DNA of 64,000 nucleotides, taken from positions 6,572,001 through 6,636,000 of the forward strand of contig NZ_CP132976.1 of the NCBI RefSeq assembly GCF_030864005.1. Direction: 5' to 3'. The DNA is from Achromobacter seleniivolatilans. Lineage in GTDB: Bacteria; Pseudomonadota; Gammaproteobacteria; Burkholderiales; Burkholderiaceae_B. Shown here one piece after another: positions 8,905-17,842 of this stretch. The notes beneath the pieces were generated by a model. That model did no database searches. It worked only from the letters and a program-made list of their open reading frames with translations, and had not been told where the DNA came from. The translations under genes were made by a program, and so were the position numbers. Position 1 is the first letter of the stretch; the number at the start of each line of letters is the position of its first letter.

Positions 8905-10678
8905 CTTGGTACTCCTTGCCCAAATAGGCCTCGATGACCGCAGGGTTCTCCACCACGTCCTTGGGGGCGCCGGTAACCAGCACTGCGCCTTCGTTCAAGA
9001 CAATGATTCGGTCAGACAAGGCCATCGTGGCCTGCATCATGTGTTCGATCAGCAGCACGGACACGCCTGAGTCGCGGATGCGCCGGATCATCTGAATGGA
9101 TTTCTCGATGTCGGTGGGATTCAGCCCCGCCATGACCTCGTCCAGCAACAGGATGCGGGGCTTGATGGCAAGCGCCCGGGCAATCTCCAGGCGCTTCATG
9201 CCGCCGACCGTCAGGCTGCGCGCCTCGGTGTTCAAGTACTTCAGCAGGTCGGTCTGTTCAGCGACCTTCAGCGCAATCTGCTCGGCCTCATCGCGGCTGG
9301 ATGTGCGGATGAACGCGCCCAGCATGATGTTTTCCAGCACCGTCAGGCCGGTAAATGGCTTGGCAATCTGGAACGTGCGGCCCAGCCCTTTGTGCGCAAA
9401 CTCGTCGGGTGTCTTGCACGTGACCCAGTTGCCATCGGCGTCCAGCATCGAAATGCCGCCCTTGTCCGGCGACAAAAATCCCGACAGCAGGTTGAACACC
9501 GTGGTCTTGCCCGCGCCGTTCGGCCCGATCATGCCCAGGATCTCGTTCTGATTCAGCGTCAACGAGACGTCGTTGGTGGCACGCAAGCCGCCAAAGCTCT
9601 TGAAGAGCTTATCGGCCTTGAGTACCGGCTGATCGTTGCGCGTCGCGTTGTGCAGGCGCAGTTCATCAGCCAGCTTCATCTTTTTACGCGGCGTGCCCAG
9701 ATAGGGCAGACGGGCCAGGCAGCGTTCAATGAAGGGACCGAACGCACCGGCCAGCCCGCGCGGAATCGTCAGAACCACGGCCACCAGAATCAAGCCGTAG
9801 ATCAGACCGTGCATGCCATTGCCCACACTCGACAACCAGCCGCGAGCCAGTTCCGCGATCGGCAACACCAGGAAGGTGCCGGCAATCGGGCCAGCCACGG
9901 TGCCCAGGCCGCCGATCAAGGCAAACATGGCCACCTGGATCGACAGTTCCAGAGAGAACGCGGAGCTGGGATCGACGAAGGTCAGATACGTGATGTGGAA
10001 CGTGCCGATAATGCTGGTCAGCATGGCCGAAATCACGGCGGCAATGATCTTCACGCGCACGGTGGGGATGCCGACTGCCAGCGCCGCGTCTTCGCGTTCG
10101 CGTATCGCGATCAGATAATGGCCAATGCGCGACTTGCGCACGTACCAGGACACCCACGTTACGAACAGGAACAGACCGAACGCGATGATCACGTAGTTGA
10201 TCTTTTCGCGGAACACGATCCAGGCCCAGCCGATATTCAGCGGCAGACTGATGCCGCTAGACCCGCCCGTCCAGCTTTCTTCGTGAATGACCAGAAGGCG
10301 CACCACTTCCAAAATGGCGATGGTGGCCAGCGCGAAGAAGGGGCCGCGCAGGCGCAGCGTGGGATAGCTGATCAGGATGGCCACCGCCGCCGAAATCGCC
10401 GCGCCGGCAAACATGCCGATCCACGGCGAAATGCCGAAGTTCTGCGTCAACAAGGTGGCGGTATAACCGCCGATGCCGTAGAAGACCGCATGGCCCAAGG
10501 ACAACTGGCCGGCATATCCGCCGACGATGTTCCAGGCTACCGACAGAGACGAAAAGACAAACAGCAAAACAAAAAGGTTGGTCCAGAATGGCGTGCCCAA
10601 CACGGCAGGCACGATGAACATGACAATCAGCAGAATCAGGCTGACGTAGGCTTTGGGGCTTCGAAAGTCGGGAAACAC
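8897..10678 (-). CDS. Fused ABC transporter permease-ATPase (LivM-LivG fusion)
   Basis: I place the start at a GTG (10678) with AAGGAG about six bases upstream; this gives 593 residues beginning MFPDFRSPKAY. Residues about 8-310 are a LivM-type permease with eight or so membrane segments and the AWNIVGGYAGQLSLGHAVF motif. After a linker (about 320-350) follows a LivG-type ATPase domain: Walker A GPNGAGKTT, Walker B ILLLDEVMAGLNP. The signature loop is LTVGGMKRLEIA instead of canonical LSGGQ, in line with LivG-type variability. LivM and LivG are normally separate proteins; here they are covalently joined. Middle gene of the liv operon. Confidence 0.9.
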   Translation of the reverse strand: MFPDFRSPKAYVSLILLIVMFIVPAVLGTPFWTNLFVLLFVFSSLSVAWNIVGGYAGQLSLGHAVFYGIGGYTATLLTQNFGISPWIGMFAGAAISAAVAILISYPTLRLRGPFFALATIAILEVVRLLVIHEESWTGGSSGISLPLNIGWAWIVFREKINYVIIAFGLFLFVTWVSWYVRKSRIGHYLIAIREREDAALAVGIPTVRVKIIAAVISAMLTSIIGTFHITYLTFVDPSSAFSLELSIQVAMFALIGGLGTVAGPIAGTFLVLPIAELARGWLSSVGNGMHGLIYGLILVAVVLTIPRGLAGAFGPFIERCLARLPYLGTPRKKMKLADELRLHNATRNDQPVLKADKLFKSFGGLRATNDVSLTLNQNEILGMIGPNGAGKTTVFNLLSGFLSPDKGGISMLDADGNWVTCKTPDEFAHKGLGRTFQIAKPFTGLTVLENIMLGAFIRTSSRDEAEQIALKVAEQTDLLKYLNTEARSLTVGGMKRLEIARALAIKPRILLLDEVMAGLNPTDIEKSIQMIRRIRDSGVSVLLIEHMMQATMALSDRIIVLNEGAVLVTGAPKDVVENPAVIEAYLGKEYQDA

Positions 10679-10700
10679 GTCTCGCTCCTTGTGGCTCTGA

Positions 10701-11567
10701 TCACTCTGTGCCGACGCCGAACAGGCCGTTCGGACGCAGGACAAGGATCAAGAGGAAGATCCCGAAATACACGACCTCTTTCAGGTCGGGGGCGATGTAA
10801 TAACCAGCTAGCGTATCGACGATGCCGATGATCATGGAACCGGCGACGGCGCCGTACAGGCTGCCCAGGCCGCCCAGCACCACAATCACGAACGCCGTCA
10901 GCACGAAGTACGTGCCCACGGTCGGAAACACCGGATACTGCGGCGCCAGCAGACCTGCGGCGATGCCGACGAATGCCGTGCCCAAGCCGAATGCAATGGC
11001 GTAAACGTTGTTGACGTTCACCCCCATCAGCGTGGCCGCGTAACGGTGCTGCGCAACGGCGCGCAGGGCGCGGCCCAGATAGGTTCGGTGCATGAACAAG
11101 TGCAGCAACACTGCCAGGCTGATGCCCACCACGAAGGTGATCAACTGGCCGGTCACCATGGAGTAGTTGCCTACGTCGATGGCGTTCGTGCCCAGTTCGA
11201 CCGGCGCGCGATACACATTGGCGCCGAAGATCACCAGAGCCAGATTGAGCAGAATGGTGGACACGCCCACCGTGGCGAAGATCTGGATGTGCTGGTCAGC
11301 ATTGAGCAACGGCTGGATGATGCCCTTCTGCGTCAGCGCACCCAGCGCGAACAGAATGACGGCAACGGGTACCAGGCCCACATACGGGTGTACGCCGAAT
11401 TGCGCGGCAATCAGATAGACCAGATACATGCCTATCATCAGGAATTCGCCGTGCGCAAAGTTCACGACACGCACGACGCCGAAGATCAGTGTCAGCCCCA
11501 GGCTGATGATGGTGTACGCGCCGCCCAGCAACAGGCCATTGATGACCAGTTGAATGAATATATCCAT
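10701..11567 (-). CDS. livH: Branched-chain-amino-acid-type ABC transporter permease (LivH-like)
   Basis: The start ATG at 11567 follows AAGAGG. The 288-residue protein has about eight membrane spans and the LivH signature GLTLIFGVVRVVNFAHGEF near residue 25 and the GLGSLYGAVAGSMIIG loop near residue 230. It forms the membrane channel with the permease half of the downstream fusion. Twenty-two bases separate it from the fusion gene. Transporters of this class import many substrates besides amino acids, including aromatic and hydroxylated acids. Confidence 0.92.
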   Translation of the reverse strand: MDIFIQLVINGLLLGGAYTIISLGLTLIFGVVRVVNFAHGEFLMIGMYLVYLIAAQFGVHPYVGLVPVAVILFALGALTQKGIIQPLLNADQHIQIFATVGVSTILLNLALVIFGANVYRAPVELGTNAIDVGNYSMVTGQLITFVVGISLAVLLHLFMHRTYLGRALRAVAQHRYAATLMGVNVNNVYAIAFGLGTAFVGIAAGLLAPQYPVFPTVGTYFVLTAFVIVVLGGLGSLYGAVAGSMIIGIVDTLAGYYIAPDLKEVVYFGIFLLILVLRPNGLFGVGTE

Positions 11568-11689
11568 GGTGCAACCTCTTAGAGCGGGCCGCGGCCCCGG
11601 CGCTGCCGCATACATCGCGGCAGTGCCAGGGCGCGCAAGACCCGAGAAACGTCAGGCGCCCCCGAGCGCCTGATCACTGGCGTAGCGCT

Positions 11690-12889
11690 TTATTTCTTGA
11701 AGATGGGCTTGCCAAGTGCGAGGTTGCTGGGCGCGATGGTGACGAGCTTGCCGTCTTGCCACTGCATCACGTAGAACGTGGAAGCGTTGTTCTGGCCGTC
11801 TTCGCCAAAGTCGAACGCCCAGCCGTTGGCCGTTTGGCCGGCCGGCTTCTTATAGGCCAGGACCGCTGCGCGGATCTTGTCCTTGTCGGTCGACTTCGCG
11901 TTGCCGATGGCTTCAAAGAAAGCCTTGGCGCCGACGTAGTTGGTCAGGCTGTGGCCAGACTGCGGATCGCTTTTGTAGGTGGCTTTGTAAGCTTCCAGGA
12001 ACTTGTCCAGGCCCGGCGCGCCGGCCGGGTTGATGGACGATTGCGGGAAGTCCAGATCAAACACGCCATTCATGTCGGCGCCGACTGCCTTGGCGGTGTC
12101 TGCCAGCGAGTAACCGCCGCCCGCGCCGATCACGACTTTGGGCTTGAAGCCCGCAGCGCGCGCTTGGCTGAAGTACAGAATGGCGTCGTTCTGATAAGCC
12201 GTTTGCAGCACGACATCGACCTTGGCGCCCTTCAAACGCAAGATCAGTGAAGACAGATCGACCGTCTTGGCCGAGTAGGGCAGCACTTCAGCAACCGTGT
12301 AGCCCAGTTCCTGCGCGCGCTTCTTTTCGGTCGCCGCCACGTCGGTGCCGTAAGGCCCGTCTTCGTGGATGATGCCGATCTTGATGTCCTTGGGGTTCAG
12401 CCCCATGCCGGGGGCAATGGAGTCGTGCAGCGCATTGACCACCGACACGCCGTACAGCGCGGTGTTGGGGTTGCTGCGGAACAGGTACTTGTAGCCGCGC
12501 GTGGTGATCTTGTGCGCGGTGGCGCCCAGTTCAAAATAGGGCACGCCCGCCAGCTCGGTCACGGGGGACGCCGCGTAAGAGATGCCGGATGCGTAGCTGC
12601 CGAACACGCCGACCACGTTGGATGAGATCAGGCGCTTGGTTTCCGACACCGCTTGCGTCGGGTCCACTGCGTCGGCCTTGATGATCTCGATTTTCTCGCC
12701 GTTGATGCCGCCTGCGGCATTGATCTCGTTGACGGCCAGCTCCAGGCCGCGATAGCTCTCTTGCCCCAGGAGCGCAAGCGCGCCGCTGAACGGGAACAGA
12801 GCGCCCACTTTCATGTCGGCCGCTGCGGTGCCGCTTGCCAGCGCGCCGCACACGCCCAGCGCCAGAATAATTTTATTGAACTTGAACAC
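11690..12889 (-). CDS. Periplasmic substrate-binding protein of the liv-type transporter
   Basis: 399 residues with a signal peptide (MFKFNKIILALGVCGALASG, cleavage near TAAAD) and a type I periplasmic-binding fold (Peripla_BP_6): KVGALFPFSGALALLGQESYRG at the mature N-terminus, NEINAAGGINGEKIE, and EDGPYGTDVA in the hinge. It is the first gene of the transporter operon and determines its specificity; the ligand is unknown. A GntR-type palindrome lies about 65 bases upstream of the start. Confidence 0.9.
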   Translation of the reverse strand: MFKFNKIILALGVCGALASGTAAADMKVGALFPFSGALALLGQESYRGLELAVNEINAAGGINGEKIEIIKADAVDPTQAVSETKRLISSNVVGVFGSYASGISYAASPVTELAGVPYFELGATAHKITTRGYKYLFRSNPNTALYGVSVVNALHDSIAPGMGLNPKDIKIGIIHEDGPYGTDVAATEKKRAQELGYTVAEVLPYSAKTVDLSSLILRLKGAKVDVVLQTAYQNDAILYFSQARAAGFKPKVVIGAGGGYSLADTAKAVGADMNGVFDLDFPQSSINPAGAPGLDKFLEAYKATYKSDPQSGHSLTNYVGAKAFFEAIGNAKSTDKDKIRAAVLAYKKPAGQTANGWAFDFGEDGQNNASTFYVMQWQDGKLVTIAPSNLALGKPIFKK

Positions 12890-12951
12890 TGTCTACGCTC
12901 CTTTGTCGGTATGGGATGCGGACTGTTTTGAGTGTCGTCCGTCTTTTTTAA

Positions 12952-12964
12952 ATATATGATATAT
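12952..12964. promoter_or_regulatory. GntR-type operator before the liv operon
   Basis: A 13-base palindrome, ATATATGATATAT, located 63-75 bases upstream of the liv substrate-binding gene. Its reverse complement is identical to the 13-mer at 17807-17819 beside the GntR gene. Likely binding site of that regulator. Confidence 0.7.
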
Positions 12965-13160
12965 GCGCCGGCCAGGTACAAAAACCCCGACTTGGATTCT
13001 AGTGTCGGGCGCAGCAAGCCGAATCGGGGAATTCCCTAAAGCCGCATGAATAAAGCCTTAGCGGGCGATGACATAGGTAAGAAACCGCAATATTCCGCCA
13101 GGCGGACGGCACCATTCAGCGGATGCCGCTACCACTTGATGCATTAGAAAATATCTGGTT

Positions 13161-13183
13161 TTATCATATATCGTATATCATAA
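13161..13183. promoter_or_regulatory. Double GntR-type operator before the SDR-LcdH-BKACE operon
   Basis: Two overlapping versions of the ATATATcATATAT pattern are centred at 13165 (11 of 13 matches) and 13179 (10 of 13), 14 bases apart, about 45-60 bases before the SDR start. It would let the GntR regulator control this operon together with the divergent liv operon. Confidence 0.6.
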
Positions 13184-13221
13184 AACGCGCGATTTTTATA
13201 AGAATCCAAGGAGACAGACGC

Positions 13222-14004
13222 ATGTTCGAGGAAGTTGATTTCGCCGGTAAACGGGTGCTGATCACCGCCGGCGCGGATGGGCTGGGGCTGGAAATGGCCA
13301 AGGTATTCCACCATGCCGGGGCCACGGTCTTCGTGTGCGATGTGAATGAAGCGCGTCTGGCCGCGCTGCCGTCCGAGTTGCCGGGCGTGCATACCGCAGT
13401 GGCGGACGTGTCTGACGAAGATAGCGTGGGCGCGCTCTTTGCCGCGGTCAAGCAAAAACTGGGCGGCCTGGATATCCTGATCAATAACGCGGGCGTGGCA
13501 GGCCCGACCGGCTTTGTGGAAACCCTGTCCAAGGCGGACTGGGACCGTACGCTGGCTGTGAACATCACAGGTCAGTTCCTGTGCGCGCGCCAAGCTATTG
13601 CCATGCTGAAAGAATCCAAGGCAGGCGTCATGATCAACCTGTCGTCCGCTGCCGGACACCTGGGGTTCGCCGGCCGGTCGGTGTATTCCGCGTCCAAGTG
13701 GGCGGTGATCGGCTTCACCAAATCGCTAGCCATCGAATTGGGGCCGTATGGAATCCGCGTCAATGCCATTTTGCCGGGCGCGGTCGAAGGTCCGCGTATT
13801 CGCGCAGTCATTGCAGCCAAAGCGGACACATTAGGCCGTCCGGTGAATGAAATCGCCGCGCAATATGAAAACCAAGCCGTGCTGGGCCGCATGGTGACGG
13901 CGCGCGACATCGCCAATATGGTGCTGTTCAATGCCAGCGAGGCCGCACGCAGCGTAACGGGGCAGGCCATCGTGGTGGATGGCTTTACACAGAAGCTCTA
14001 CTGA
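13222..14004 (+). CDS. Short-chain dehydrogenase/reductase
   Basis: A 260-residue classical SDR starting at the ATG at 13222 after an AAGGAG site. The cofactor loop reads ITAGADGLGLEM (a GxxxGxG variant with Ala in place of the first Gly-preceding Thr-Gly pair), then NNAGVAGP near residue 90, NLSSAAG, and YSASK near residue 153. The acidic residue in VCDVNE suggests NAD preference. The C-terminus SVTGQAIVVDGFTQKLY is typical of polyol or sugar-acid dehydrogenases of this family. First gene of a three-gene operon; its stop overlaps the next start (TGATG). Confidence 0.85.
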   Translation: MFEEVDFAGKRVLITAGADGLGLEMAKVFHHAGATVFVCDVNEARLAALPSELPGVHTAVADVSDEDSVGALFAAVKQKLGGLDILINNAGVAGPTGFVETLSKADWDRTLAVNITGQFLCARQAIAMLKESKAGVMINLSSAAGHLGFAGRSVYSASKWAVIGFTKSLAIELGPYGIRVNAILPGAVEGPRIRAVIAAKADTLGRPVNEIAAQYENQAVLGRMVTARDIANMVLFNASEAARSVTGQAIVVDGFTQKLY

Positions 14005-14960
14005 TGGCAGCCGGCTCTGCGGCGCGTTGCGCCGCCATCATTGGCACTGGCCTGATCGGTCAGGGCTGGGCCATCGTGTTTGCGCGCATGGGCTGGGACG
14101 TTCGTCTGTATGACGTCAATGCTTCCATGCTGGCCGAAGCCCGCACGCTGATTTTGCAGCAACTGCGTGAACTGGAAACGCAGGGGCTGCTGACAGGCGC
14201 GGACGCCATCATTGAACACGTGTACGTGGCATCCAGCTTGGCAGATGCCGTAGCAGGCGCCAGCTACATTCAGGAAAATTCCCCTGAAAAGGTCGACATC
14301 AAGCGCGCGCTGTTCTCGGAACTGGACGCCGTAGCGGAACCGGACGCCATCATCGGCAGCTCCACGTCCAGCATCCCCGCCAGCGCATTCACCGAACACC
14401 TGCCCGGACGGCACCGCTGCCTGGTGGCGCATCCCGTCAATCCTCCGTACTTGATTCCGGTCGTGGAGTTGTGCCCGGCCCCCTGGACCAGCGCTGATGC
14501 GCTGGAGGGCGCAAGTGCAATCATGTCCGCCATCGGCCAGAAACCCGTGCGGCTGCGGCGCGAGATCGAGGGCTTCATCCTGAACCGGCTGCAAGGCGCC
14601 TTGCTTCAAGAAGCGTTCCGGTTGGCCAGTGAAGGCATCGCCAGCGCGGAGGATATCGACACCACGGTGAAGGATGGGCTGGGCCTGCGCTGGTCCTTTA
14701 TGGGGCCGTTCGAGACCATCGACCTGAATGCGCCAGGCGGCATTGCCGATTACTGCGCGCGTTACGGCGGTCTATACGAATCCATCGGCGCTACCCAGGG
14801 TGAATGCGTGACCTGGAATGGCGCGCTGCTCGACGCCCTGTCGGCAGAACGCCGCGGCTTGCTGCCGCAGGAAGATCTTGCCAAACGCCGATTCTGGCGT
14901 GATGAAAAACTGATGCGCCTGATGCGTCACAAGCAAAGCAACGGAGACAACAATGGCTAA
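14004..14960 (+). CDS. Lambda-crystallin/L-gulonate 3-dehydrogenase-like 3-hydroxyacid dehydrogenase
   Basis: 318 residues of the 3-hydroxyacyl-CoA dehydrogenase superfamily: NAD-binding IIGTGLIGQGWA near residue 13, QENSPEKVDIKR, STSSIPAS, HPVNPPYLIPVVEL containing the catalytic His, and NRLQGALLQEAFRL. The C-terminal LRWSFMGPFETIDLNAPGG closely resembles the lambda-crystallin/L-gulonate 3-dehydrogenase group, which oxidises free 3-hydroxy acids rather than CoA esters; carnitine dehydrogenases are relatives. The product would be a beta-keto acid, the substrate type of the BKACE encoded next, whose start overlaps this gene by 8 bases. Confidence 0.82.
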   Translation: MAAGSAARCAAIIGTGLIGQGWAIVFARMGWDVRLYDVNASMLAEARTLILQQLRELETQGLLTGADAIIEHVYVASSLADAVAGASYIQENSPEKVDIKRALFSELDAVAEPDAIIGSSTSSIPASAFTEHLPGRHRCLVAHPVNPPYLIPVVELCPAPWTSADALEGASAIMSAIGQKPVRLRREIEGFILNRLQGALLQEAFRLASEGIASAEDIDTTVKDGLGLRWSFMGPFETIDLNAPGGIADYCARYGGLYESIGATQGECVTWNGALLDALSAERRGLLPQEDLAKRRFWRDEKLMRLMRHKQSNGDNNG

Positions 14961-15888
14961 GCCTAAACAGAAAGTCGTCATTACCTGCGCCGTGACGGGC
15001 GCCATCCACACGCCCAGCATGTCGCCGCACCTGCCGGTCACGGCCGACGAGATCGCGGAAGCCGCGATTGGCGCGGCCAAGGCTGGCGCGGCGGTGCTGC
15101 ACTTGCACGCCCGTGATCCGCAGACCGGCAAGCCCTCGCAAGACCCGGCGTTGTTCAAGCCGTTCTTGGAACGCATCAAGAACGAGACGGACGCCATCAT
15201 CAATATCACCACGGGCGGCAGTCCCCACATGACGGTCGAAGAGCGTATGCGCCCGGCCACCACGTTCCAGCCGGAGCTGGCGTCGCTCAACATGGGTTCG
15301 ATGAATTTTGGCCTCTTCCCCATGCTGGACCGCTTCAAGGATTTCAAGCATGACTGGGAGCGCGAGCATCTGGAAAACAGCCGTTCGCTGATCTTCCGCA
15401 ATACCTATCAGGACATCGAATCCATCCTGACCTTGGGCAACGCCAATGGCACGCGTTTCGAGTTCGAGTGCTATGACATCAGCCACTTGTACAACCTGGC
15501 CCATTTCGTGGACCGTGGTCTGGTGAAGTCGCCGCCGTTCATTCAATCGGTATTCGGCATTCTTGGCGGCATCGGCCCGCACCCCGAAGACCTGATGCAC
15601 ATGAAGCGCACGGCAGACCGCTTGTTCGGCAACGACTATGAATGGTCGATTCTGGGCGCGGGCCGAAACCAGATGCCGTTGGCCACCATCGGCGCGGCCA
15701 TGGGGTCCAATGTGCGCGTGGGGTTGGAAGATTCGTTGTGGATCGGCCCGGGCCAGTTTGCGGAATCCAACCGTGTGCAGGTGGAACGCATCCGCACCAT
15801 TCTTGAGGCGCTGAATTTGGAAGTGGCGACGCCGGATGAGGCGCGCGCGAAGCTCGGCTTGAAGGGCCGGGAGAACGTGGCGTTTTAA
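14953..15888 (+). CDS. Beta-keto acid cleavage enzyme (BKACE, DUF849)
   Basis: 311 residues with the DUF849 signature: VVITCAVTGAIHTPS at the N-terminus, the zinc-binding HxH in VLHLHARDPQTG near residue 50, NITTGGS, SLNMGSMNFG, and the late VRVGLEDSLW with the conserved Glu. Characterised members transfer acetyl-CoA onto a beta-keto acid to give acetoacetate and a shortened acyl-CoA (Kce, dehydrocarnitine cleavage). Together with the preceding dehydrogenase it forms a 3-hydroxyacid to beta-keto acid to CoA-ester module. The specific substrate is not predictable from the motifs. Confidence 0.88.
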   Translation: MAKPKQKVVITCAVTGAIHTPSMSPHLPVTADEIAEAAIGAAKAGAAVLHLHARDPQTGKPSQDPALFKPFLERIKNETDAIINITTGGSPHMTVEERMRPATTFQPELASLNMGSMNFGLFPMLDRFKDFKHDWEREHLENSRSLIFRNTYQDIESILTLGNANGTRFEFECYDISHLYNLAHFVDRGLVKSPPFIQSVFGILGGIGPHPEDLMHMKRTADRLFGNDYEWSILGAGRNQMPLATIGAAMGSNVRVGLEDSLWIGPGQFAESNRVQVERIRTILEALNLEVATPDEARAKLGLKGRENVAF

Positions 15889-15900
15889 GCGCGGATGACA

Positions 15901-15923
15901 GGCCGGCGCGCGTTGCGCCGGCC
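15901..15923. terminator. GC-rich hairpin between convergent genes
   Basis: GGCCGGCGC and its complement with a 5-base loop lie between the BKACE gene (ending 15888, plus) and the GldA-like gene (ending 15933, minus). It could end transcription from both sides, although no T-run follows. Confidence 0.5.
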
Positions 15924-15932
15924 AGGTCCGAA

Positions 15933-17003
15933 TCAGGCGTGGCGGCGTAGCGCGCCGGCAAGCGTGGCAACGTCCAGCACGTGATCGAAGTTGGCGGCGT
16001 GGCGGGCTTTCAGGGTCAGTTCCGCTGCCAATGTCAGATCTGCGTCGCTTGGCGCATCCGCCGCGCCTAATTCGCGCAGCGTCGTGGGCAGCCCGACTTG
16101 GGCGTACCACTGGGTCAGGTCGGCCAACATGCCATCGTTGCGCTGTTCCAGATCCAGTTGCACCAAAAGCCCGACGGCGACCTGCAAGCCGTGCAGCGCG
16201 TTGGCCACGCCGCCGATCTTGGGCAATCCTCGCGTCAGCGCATGTGCAATCGATAGACCGCCGCTTTCAAAACCCAGACCGCTCATGAGAATCATGGCTT
16301 CCACCACGCGTTCAAACGCTGGCGTGGGCTGGCCGGTGCCGGCCACCGCCACCGCATCCGCGCCGTCGGCGAGCAGGGTGCGCAGGCAGCCGTCGGCGAT
16401 CAGTTGCGCGGTCAGCAGCGGGGCGCCGTCGTACATGTTCTTGCCGCCATTGCGCTGGCATTGCTCGGCCTCGAATTTCTTCGAGATCGCGTCGCCCAGG
16501 CCGGCCCGAAAGAAGTGCACCGGCGCCGTCGCGATGATGGCGGTGTCCACCAGCACGATCGTGGGGTTGAACAGCATGTGCTCTACCGCCAGGAGGTTGT
16601 GATGGGCGTCGTACAGCACGTAGTTCTTGCTGGTGGGGGCGTCATTGGATGCCACCGTGGGCACGGTGATCAGGTGGCAATGGGTAGACTTCGCCACCGC
16701 CTTGCCCGCGTCCAGCGACTTGCCGCCGCCAACGGCGATCACCATGTCGATACCTGCAGGCGCCGCCTGCGCTCGCAGTTCAGCAATAAGCTCAGGAGTC
16801 AGGTCGCCTTCAACGATCAGCGGCGTCAACGCCACCTGATGTTCGGCGCACAAGGCTTCGATTCTTGGTCCCAGCACGCCATGGACGTAGCTGTCGATGA
16901 CAAGGGCCGCGCGGCGGCCGAACAGGGCAGCGTACTGGCCCAGGGTGTCCAGCGCGCCCGCTCCCTGGATATAGCGGCAGGGAGCGCCAAAAATCTTCAG
17001 CAT
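15933..17003 (-). CDS. Iron-containing/glycerol dehydrogenase family protein (GldA-like)
   Basis: 356 residues resembling GldA: N-terminal YIQGAGALDTLGQY, the NAD-binding VIAVGGGKSLDAGKAVA near residue 90, TVPTVASNDAPTS, and the metal site residues in AGLGDAISKKFEAEQC (Asp), GGLSIAHALTRGL (His) and NALHGLQVAVG (His). The family oxidises small polyols such as glycerol, reduces dihydroxyacetone, or acts on related vicinal diols. It follows the GntR gene by 9 bases on the same strand. In this locus a role on a triose or diol fragment, for example one produced by the transketolase, is plausible but inferred. Confidence 0.85.
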   Translation of the reverse strand: MLKIFGAPCRYIQGAGALDTLGQYAALFGRRAALVIDSYVHGVLGPRIEALCAEHQVALTPLIVEGDLTPELIAELRAQAAPAGIDMVIAVGGGKSLDAGKAVAKSTHCHLITVPTVASNDAPTSKNYVLYDAHHNLLAVEHMLFNPTIVLVDTAIIATAPVHFFRAGLGDAISKKFEAEQCQRNGGKNMYDGAPLLTAQLIADGCLRTLLADGADAVAVAGTGQPTPAFERVVEAMILMSGLGFESGGLSIAHALTRGLPKIGGVANALHGLQVAVGLLVQLDLEQRNDGMLADLTQWYAQVGLPTTLRELGAADAPSDADLTLAAELTLKARHAANFDHVLDVATLAGALRRHA

Positions 17004-17012
17004 GAAGTCTTC

Positions 17013-17717
17013 CTATTTGCGGGCCCCGGGGGGGCGGTAGTCGAGTTCTTTTTCACGTTCGACCAGCCAGTCGATCATGATCTTGCCGCCCCAGACGAGG
17101 TCAGCCTGGATGGCGCTGCGCGCGGCTTCGGAATCCCGTGCTTCCAGGGCTTCCAGCACGGCTTCGTGGCGGTGGTTGTCTTGCGAGTAATCCAGCCCGG
17201 CTGTCTTGATGTGGAACACCTTGAGGATCGGGCCGGTGATGACCCAGAACGATTCCACGGTACTGCGCAGGATGGGCTTGTTGCTGGCTTCCAGAATGCC
17301 GAAGTGGAACTTGCGGTTCAGGTAGCTGGCGCGCTTGGGGTCGGTCGAGGTGCAGGAAATAAAGTCTTTCTGCAAGGCGATCAGGTTGTCCAGCTGCTTG
17401 CGCGTGATGTTCTGCGCCGCTTCGGCTGCGCCCATGCCTTCCAGGTGAAAACGGATCTGCTGGATTTCCCGCAGCTTTTCCGAATTGACGTAGGGCACGT
17501 AGACCGCAGTGGCCGCCTGCATTTCCAGGCCTTGTTCGCTGATCAGCCGGAAGATGGCCTCGCGTACGGGCGTGATGGACACGCCCATCTCTTGGGCCAG
17601 TTCGCCGATGATCAGGCGTTCGCCGGGTTCGTACTGCCCATTGATAAGGGCATTGCGGATTTCGTTGTAGACCCTGACGGAGAGGTTCTCTTTCTTTACC
17701 GGTTTAAGGCTGGGCAT
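17013..17717 (-). CDS. GntR-family (FadR/FCD) transcriptional regulator
   Basis: 234 residues. The N-terminal winged helix has VYNEIRNALINGQYEPGERL, ELAQEMGVSITPVREAIFRL, typical of GntR proteins. The C-terminal helical FCD effector domain contains NRKFHFGIL and NHRHEAVLEALEARD with His residues placed as in metal-binding FCD domains. It diverges from the transketolase operon across a 125-base gap holding a 13-base AT palindrome that recurs before the other operons of the locus; I infer it is the local repressor and controls itself. The gldA-like gene is its operon partner. Confidence 0.9.
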   Translation of the reverse strand: MPSLKPVKKENLSVRVYNEIRNALINGQYEPGERLIIGELAQEMGVSITPVREAIFRLISEQGLEMQAATAVYVPYVNSEKLREIQQIRFHLEGMGAAEAAQNITRKQLDNLIALQKDFISCTSTDPKRASYLNRKFHFGILEASNKPILRSTVESFWVITGPILKVFHIKTAGLDYSQDNHRHEAVLEALEARDSEAARSAIQADLVWGGKIMIDWLVEREKELDYRPPGARK

Positions 17718-17806
17718 GACGTTTCGGGCTTGCTGTATGTAGGGAACGGGTGAATCCGGGATGAATTCTAGCCCGCCATAGCCAATTCAAGCTCAATGGG
17801 TATATT

Positions 17807-17819
17807 ATATATCATATAT
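17807..17819. promoter_or_regulatory. GntR-type operator between gntR and the transketolase operon
   Basis: ATATATCATATAT, the exact reverse complement of the site at 12952-12964, embedded in a longer TA-rich run (17801-17822). It lies 24 bases before the transketolase start and about 90 bases before gntR. Confidence 0.7.
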
Positions 17820-17842
17820 CCTAACGAAGAAAAGGACGCGCC

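Noticed and set aside
9392..10831. 479-codon open frame antisense to the liv fusion gene
   Set aside because: Shadow of a well-supported gene; composition is Gln/His/Arg-rich as expected for an antisense frame.
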